Assembly (NCBI GenBank): GCA_021773815.1
Contig: JAJFJS010000046.1
Coordinates: forward strand, 1-64,000
From: Gammaproteobacteria bacterium
GTDB lineage: Bacteria > Pseudomonadota > Gammaproteobacteria > Steroidobacterales > GCA-2729495
DNA: 64,000 nucleotides
Reading direction: 5' to 3'
This document shows positions 59,706 to 64,000 of this stretch, in pieces. The notes under the pieces are model-generated. The model made no database searches, was not told where the DNA came from, and saw only the letters and a program-made list of their open reading frames with translations. A program made the position numbers and the translations under genes. Positions within the stretch are counted from its first letter, which is position 1. Every line of letters starts with the position of its first letter.

Positions 59706-61433
59706 TCACGCCAGGTAGAGGCTGCGCAGCACGTGTTCCTGTATCGGCCTGCCCTGATCCAGATCCCGCAGATAGTAGCGGGGGATGCCGAAACCTTTCT
59801 TGCGCCGGTCGAGGATGTGGTCGGGCAGGATACCGCGATAGGCATGCCGAAGCAGACCCTTCAACTCGTCGCCGTGGTAACGGACGGCTTCGGGCAGCGA
59901 GAAGGCGAACTCGATGATACGGCGGTCGAGCAGCGGAACGCGGGCCTCGAGGGACACCGCCATGCTGGTGCGATCGACCTTCGTCAGCACGAGGCCCGGC
60001 ATGAACGTATGAAAGTCCACAAGCTGCAGGCGCGTGCGCAGCGGCAACTCCTCGCGCCAGTGCGCGCGGTAGTGCCACCAGTCGTCGTAGTCGGCCGGGA
60101 TGCCGAAGCGGTCGCGATAGGCGCGCTTGTCGGCGTCCGGCAGCGCCCCCATGATCTTGCCCCACAACCCCGGTCCGCTGCTGAAGGCCAGTTCCAGCAG
60201 TAGCGTCAGGCGGCCGATGGCGTTGCGTCGACCCAGCGACCCGCGCACGGCGCCCGTGATGCGCTCCATGACCGGTGGCCAGGACGGCCAGCGTTCGTAA
60301 CGGGCAAATCGGGGGTAGGTGCGATAGCCGCCGAATACCTCGTCGCCGCCGTCGCCGGTCAGCACGACAGTGACATGCTCGCGGGCGACCTGCGAGACCA
60401 AAAAGGTCGGCAGCGCCGATTCGTCGGCGAAGGGCTCGTCGAACCACGAGCGCAACTGCGGCAGCAGGTCGGCGGCGACCGATCGGGACAGTATGCGCTC
60501 GTGGTGATGCGTGCCGAACAACGCGGCGACTTCCCGGGCATACGGCGTTTCCGATACCGCGTCGCTGTCGAAGCCGATCGAGAACGTGGACACGTCCGCA
60601 CCGAGCCGCGACGCCGCGGCAACGACGACGCTCGAATCGACGCCGCCCGACAGGAAGAATCCGAGTGGCACGTCGGCGATCATCTGATCGCGAACCGAGG
60701 CATCGATCAGTCCGCGCAACTCTTCGGCCGCCTCATCGGTCGACAGCGACAGCGGTTGCCCGGGAACGGGGACCGACCAGAACCTGCGTGGCTCATCGAG
60801 CCGGCCGCTTGCCGGGTCGAAGACGATGCCGTGCGCCGGCTCCAGCTTGAAGCAGTTGCGGTACAGCGTCTTCGGCGCGGGCACGTAACGGTAGCCGAGA
60901 AAATCATACAACGCGGTCTGATCGACCTGCAGGTCCTGCGCCGCGAGTGCCGTCTCCAGTGCCTTGAGTTCGGAGGCGAACGCGAAGCGGTGTCCGTCGT
61001 AGAAATAGTAGAGTGGCTTGATGCCGGGCCGGTCCCGGTAGAGTTTCAGTTTACCGAGCCGGTCGTCCCAGAGCGCGATCGCAAACATGCCGTCGATGCG
61101 CTCGATGAATTCGTCGCCCCACTCGAGATAGGCCTGCAGCACGACCTCGGTGTCGGACTGTGTGCGGAATGTGCGACCCCGTTTTTCCAGTTCCCGGCGC
61201 AACGCACGGAAACCGTAGATTTCGCCGTTGAAGACGAGCCAGGTCCGGCCGTCGTCGGCAAACATCGGCTGACCGGCGTCGTGATCGAGGTCGATAATAG
61301 AAAGGCGTCGGAACCCGACCCGGACCGGGCCGTCGAGATGGAGCCTGCCGTCGTCCGGCCCGCGATGCTCGATGGACTGCAGGGCCGCGGAAAGTTTCCA
61401 TGACGGATCCGTCCCGCCGACAAAGCCGCACAT
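59706..61433 (-). CDS. asnB: Asparagine synthetase (glutamine-hydrolysing)/amidotransferase
   Basis: The start at 61433, with AAGGAAAA upstream, gives 575 residues with the class II glutaminase nucleophile Cys2 (MCGFVGGTDPSWKL) and IEHRGPDDGRLHLDG. The synthetase half has the PP-loop FFLSGGVDSSVVVAAASRLG and LTGDGGDEVFGGYRTYPRFA. In polysaccharide and exosortase loci such proteins often amidate sugars rather than make asparagine. The divergent glycosyltransferase 155 bases away supports that alternative. The open frame continues further upstream but without the nucleophile Cys in place. Confidence 0.85.
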   Translation of the reverse strand: MCGFVGGTDPSWKLSAALQSIEHRGPDDGRLHLDGPVRVGFRRLSIIDLDHDAGQPMFADDGRTWLVFNGEIYGFRALRRELEKRGRTFRTQSDTEVVLQAYLEWGDEFIERIDGMFAIALWDDRLGKLKLYRDRPGIKPLYYFYDGHRFAFASELKALETALAAQDLQVDQTALYDFLGYRYVPAPKTLYRNCFKLEPAHGIVFDPASGRLDEPRRFWSVPVPGQPLSLSTDEAAEELRGLIDASVRDQMIADVPLGFFLSGGVDSSVVVAAASRLGADVSTFSIGFDSDAVSETPYAREVAALFGTHHHERILSRSVAADLLPQLRSWFDEPFADESALPTFLVSQVAREHVTVVLTGDGGDEVFGGYRTYPRFARYERWPSWPPVMERITGAVRGSLGRRNAIGRLTLLLELAFSSGPGLWGKIMGALPDADKRAYRDRFGIPADYDDWWHYRAHWREELPLRTRLQLVDFHTFMPGLVLTKVDRTSMAVSLEARVPLLDRRIIEFAFSLPEAVRYHGDELKGLLRHAYRGILPDHILDRRKKGFGIPRYYLRDLDQGRPIQEHVLRSLYLA

Positions 61434-61587
61434 TCGTGTTTTCCTTTTCGGACGGACTCGCGAAGCGGATACTGTATGCGCTTGCCGCGGTGGTCGCAAC
61501 GAACGACCGGCGCGCGGGCCGCCGAATGTCCCGATGCCCGTGATAGGCTTGCGCCTGCCCGGAGTCGGGCGACATCCGGACGGATTC

Positions 61588-62640
61588 ATGGCGGCACGGG
61601 TAGCACACATCAATCTGGCACGCGGTTATCGCGGCGGGGAACGGCAGACCGAATTGCTGATGCGGCACCTCGCGGCCGCCGGGTTGCGCCAGGTGCTGGT
61701 GGCGCGCCGGAACAGTCCGCTGATCGACCGGCTGGGGGATGCGGATATCGAGATACGCGCCGTGTCCGGCAGCCTGCCCGCGGCCGTCCGCGCTACCCGT
61801 GGCGTTGATCTCATCCACTCGCACGAAGGCCGCGGCGTCTATGCTGCCTGGCTACGGTCGCTGTTGTCGGGCACGCCGTACGTCATCACCCGCCGCGTCA
61901 ATAATCCGCTGGGCGCCGGCTTCGTGACGCGCATGGCGTATCGACGGGCCGCCTGTGTGGCGTCCGTGGCCAGGGATGTCGCCGATGTCGTTCGCCAATA
62001 CGACGACCGTATCAACAGCGCCGTCGTGCACAGCGGCAGCAGCGGATTGGTCCCCGAGCCGTCCGTCGTGGCGTCAATCCGGGCGCAGTTCCCGGGCAAA
62101 TGGCTGGTCGGTCATGTCGGTGCGCTGGACAATCGGCAGAAGGGGCAGGACGGCATCATCGAGGTTGCGCGGCGCCTGCAGTCCTCGCATCCGGATATCC
62201 AGTTCGTGCTCGTCGGCGGCGGCGCGGACGAGCAGATGCTCAAGGCGCTGGCGGCGGATCTGCATAACCTCGTGTTTACCGGCTTCGTCGACAACGTCGG
62301 CGATTACCTGGCCGCTTTCGACCTGTTTATCCTGCCGTCGAACAAGGAGGGCATCGCCGGCATCCTGATCGATGTCATGGAGCAGCGGCGGCCGATCATC
62401 GCGGCGAACGTCGGCGGCGTTGCAGAAGTGCTGGGCGAAGACGGGGCCGGCTTGCTGATCGATGCGGCCCGCCCCGATCAGTTGCATGCGTCGATCCTGC
62501 GGCTCCACGACGATCCGGCGCTCTGTCAACGGCTGGGCGAGCGCGGTACGGAGAGGGCACGAAAATTTTCGGCCGACATCATGACCGGAAAATACCTCGA
62601 CGTGTATCGCGAGGCGCTCGGCCGCGACCGAATCCCCTGA
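61588..62640 (+). CDS. Glycosyltransferase family 4 protein
   Basis: The ATG at 61588 gives 350 residues starting MAARVAHINLARGYRGGERQ, with the GGERQ donor-side motif of GT4 enzymes; the open frame extends up to 61372 but overlaps the asnB start region. C-terminal marks are VGALDNRQKGQDGIIEVARR, FVLVGGGADEQMLKALA and LPSNKEGIAGILIDVMEQRR, with the retaining EX7E-like segment. Likely transfers a hexose to a lipid-linked glycan in the cytoplasm. Divergent from asnB; convergent with the short-chain dehydrogenase 37 bases on. Confidence 0.82.
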   Translation: MAARVAHINLARGYRGGERQTELLMRHLAAAGLRQVLVARRNSPLIDRLGDADIEIRAVSGSLPAAVRATRGVDLIHSHEGRGVYAAWLRSLLSGTPYVITRRVNNPLGAGFVTRMAYRRAACVASVARDVADVVRQYDDRINSAVVHSGSSGLVPEPSVVASIRAQFPGKWLVGHVGALDNRQKGQDGIIEVARRLQSSHPDIQFVLVGGGADEQMLKALAADLHNLVFTGFVDNVGDYLAAFDLFILPSNKEGIAGILIDVMEQRRPIIAANVGGVAEVLGEDGAGLLIDAARPDQLHASILRLHDDPALCQRLGERGTERARKFSADIMTGKYLDVYREALGRDRIP

Positions 62641-62677
62641 CAGCGCCGGTTACGCTCGCCGCATCCGGGCACCCGAC

Positions 62678-63487
62678 CTAACGCTGCCTGGCGCTAACGC
62701 CCGACGGCTTGGCGAACGGCCGCGCCGTGCGGTTCTGGGCGCGCGTCGCGCGGTCGACGATGCCGGGCCAGACGGCATTGATGCGCGCGAACAGTGATTC
62801 CGGAAAGCCCAGATAGGCCTCCTTGCGGCCGGACGTCATGGCCGCGAAGATGCGCGCCGCGGCGGCCTCCGGCTCGTCCATGTTCATCTTCGTCGCTGCG
62901 CCCATGGCCATGATAGGCCCCGTGTTGATCGGCGTCTTGATGGCCCGCGGCGAAATATAGATCACATCGATCGCCTGGTCGGCCAGTTCGCGGCGCAGGG
63001 CCTGGGAGAATCCGCGCAGGCCGAATTTGCTGGCCGAGTAGGCGGTGAAATAGGCAAAGCCGATGGAACCGAACATCGAGCCGACGTTGACGATCCGGCC
63101 CCGGCCCTGATCCAGCATCGCCGGCAGCACGGCGCGGGACAGCACCATCGGTGCGATCAGGTTGACCTGCATCAGCGTCGAGATGCGCTCCGCGTCCTCG
63201 TCTTCGTAGGTCGAAAAACTCATCAAACCGGCCAGGTTGATCAGCACATCGACGCCGCCGAGTGCCGCGGTCGCCGTGTCGATCGCGGCGATGCATCCGG
63301 CGGTGCTCGACAGGTCGCCGGGTACCGTGACGGCATTTTCGACACCGTCGAACTGTGTACGCAGCGCGTCGGCATTCGCATCAATCAGGGCCGCACGCGC
63401 ACCGCCGGAAAGTATCTGACGGGCGAGGAGGCCGCCGATACCCCCGGCCGCGCCGGTCAGAATGACTCTTTGTCCTTGCCAGTTCAT
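62678..63487 (-). CDS. Short-chain dehydrogenase/reductase (SDR)
   Basis: A 269-residue classical SDR. The cofactor motif is TGAAGGIGGLLARQI at residues 11-25, the structural NLAGLMSF follows, and the catalytic Ser-Tyr-Lys is GSMFGS ... YSASK. An AGGAGATCG precedes the start. The C-terminal tail is basic. Substrate cannot be assigned; members of this size act on sugars, lipids or hydroxyacyl groups. It reads in the same direction as the incomplete gene ending at 63529, 41 bases upstream. Confidence 0.85.
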   Translation of the reverse strand: MNWQGQRVILTGAAGGIGGLLARQILSGGARAALIDANADALRTQFDGVENAVTVPGDLSSTAGCIAAIDTATAALGGVDVLINLAGLMSFSTYEDEDAERISTLMQVNLIAPMVLSRAVLPAMLDQGRGRIVNVGSMFGSIGFAYFTAYSASKFGLRGFSQALRRELADQAIDVIYISPRAIKTPINTGPIMAMGAATKMNMDEPEAAAARIFAAMTSGRKEAYLGFPESLFARINAVWPGIVDRATRAQNRTARPFAKPSGVSARQR

Positions 63488-63528
63488 CGCTGATCGATCT
63501 CCTGATTGCGTAACATTATGGGTCGTGT

Positions 63529-64000
63529 TCAGAACTCGAACTCGACCAGTGCGCGATAGGTCTGGTCGGTGCTGTGGCTGTCCAGCCCGAATATCACGCC
63601 GATCTCCCAGTGCAATTGCCGCCGGCCGCCGGCGCGTACGTTGCCCATCAAGACGGGGCCGAGTCCCTTGGTATCTTCGCCGCTGTACAGTTCGACGGCC
63701 GGTTCAAGACCCGGCTTCCAGCGATAGCGGAGCTGTGTGGCGGCGCGCGTTTCCCACTCGCTGTTGACGTCGGCGCCCCATTCGTAGATCAGTGCCAGGT
63801 TGGCCGTGCCAACCCAGCGTCCCCACTCTCTGGCGACCAGCACGGCCGTCGAGGCCTCCCAGGCGTCGATATCGTGATCGGCCTCGAATTCGAACAACAG
63901 CCCCCAGTCGGCCCAGTATTCGCCCTGCTCGGTCAGTTGCCACTTTGCCTCCAGTTCCCAGGCCCGTACCGACAGATCACGGCCGTCGGTCTTTTCGCCA
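63529..64000 (-). CDS. Outer-membrane protein-like gene, 5' part outside the window
   Basis: The frame is open from the right edge to the stop at 63529, at least 156 residues. It is made of alternating hydrophobic/polar strands with many Trp and Glu (WVGTANLALIYEWGADVNSE; LHWEIGVIFGLDSHS) and ends in FEF, the C-terminal Phe common in outer-membrane beta-barrels. The signal peptide would lie beyond the window. No specific family is recognised. Confidence 0.6.
   Translation of the reverse strand, partial: GEKTDGRDLSVRAWELEAKWQLTEQGEYWADWGLLFEFEADHDIDAWEASTAVLVAREWGRWVGTANLALIYEWGADVNSEWETRAATQLRYRWKPGLEPAVELYSGEDTKGLGPVLMGNVRAGGRRQLHWEIGVIFGLDSHSTDQTYRALVEFEF

Noticed and set aside
1-64000. 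tRNA, rRNA or riboswitch
   Set aside because: No cloverleaf, rRNA-like or known riboswitch consensus was noticed on either strand; a covariance-model scan could not be run.

Overview
The window reads as a chromosomal segment of a Gram-negative proteobacterium, most likely a gammaproteobacterium. The evidence is an MSHA-type pilus locus, many outer-membrane and lipoprotein signals, a PEP/VPLPA-CTERM-type sorting tail and a classical gammaproteobacterial-style glycogen locus. The genus cannot be named from sequence alone. GC is fairly high (estimated by eye, not computed). No tRNA, rRNA or CRISPR array was seen. IS3-type remnants lie at the left edge and near 7.5-8.1 kb.

Layout. 0-7.4 kb: surface-polysaccharide genes (TPR-GT41 glycosyltransferase, sugar C-methyltransferase, cupin, GT4 glycosyltransferase) around a decayed block at 2.4-4.1 kb holding pieces of a sulfotransferase, a YpfJ-type metallopeptidase and probably a Gfo/Idh/MocA oxidoreductase. 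7.5-8.1 kb: broken IS3 transposase. 8.4-20.5 kb: a complete glycogen synthesis and breakdown set (glgP, glgX, glgB, glgC, malQ, glgA) followed by small DUF2934 and RRM proteins. 20.9-32.6 kb: one long MSHA-like type IV pilus operon (secretin, TPR protein, c-di-GMP-type ATPase, platform protein, PilM/N-, PilO- and PilP-like proteins, three pilin-like proteins) ending in a strong terminator. 32.8-40.4 kb: branched-chain amino-acid (leucine) catabolism, with bkd E1 alpha, E1 beta and E2, a biotin-dependent carboxyltransferase, MaoC hydratase, isovaleryl-CoA dehydrogenase-like enzyme and a divergent CitE-like lyase. The gene set mirrors the Mycobacterium tuberculosis Rv2495c-Rv2502c locus. 40.5-42.7 kb: a DUF6502/DUF5666 pair.

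43.0-53.8 kb is the most unusual part: a divergent cluster of three multiheme c-type cytochromes (about 5, 27 and 21 heme sites), a SPOR-TPR-beta-barrel outer-membrane protein, a small lipoprotein, a membrane-anchored FeS/FAD pyridine-nucleotide oxidoreductase and a histidine-rich cytochrome b-like membrane protein. Together they look like an electron route from cytoplasmic NAD(P)H, through the inner membrane and periplasm, to the outer membrane, possibly an uncharacterised extracellular electron-transfer or respiratory conduit.

54.2-64 kb: a repeat-rich exported protein with a VPLPA-type C-terminal sorting signal, a Tat-exported GMC dehydrogenase small subunit plus its FAD subunit, a TlpA thioredoxin and Asp-box (BNR) protein operon, then asparagine synthetase/amidotransferase, a glycosyltransferase, a short-chain dehydrogenase and a truncated outer-membrane protein. 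Short dispersed palindromes (core GGTGTCAGACACC) occur in three intergenic places, and a GGGGTCAG inverted-repeat element lies at 59.5 kb.
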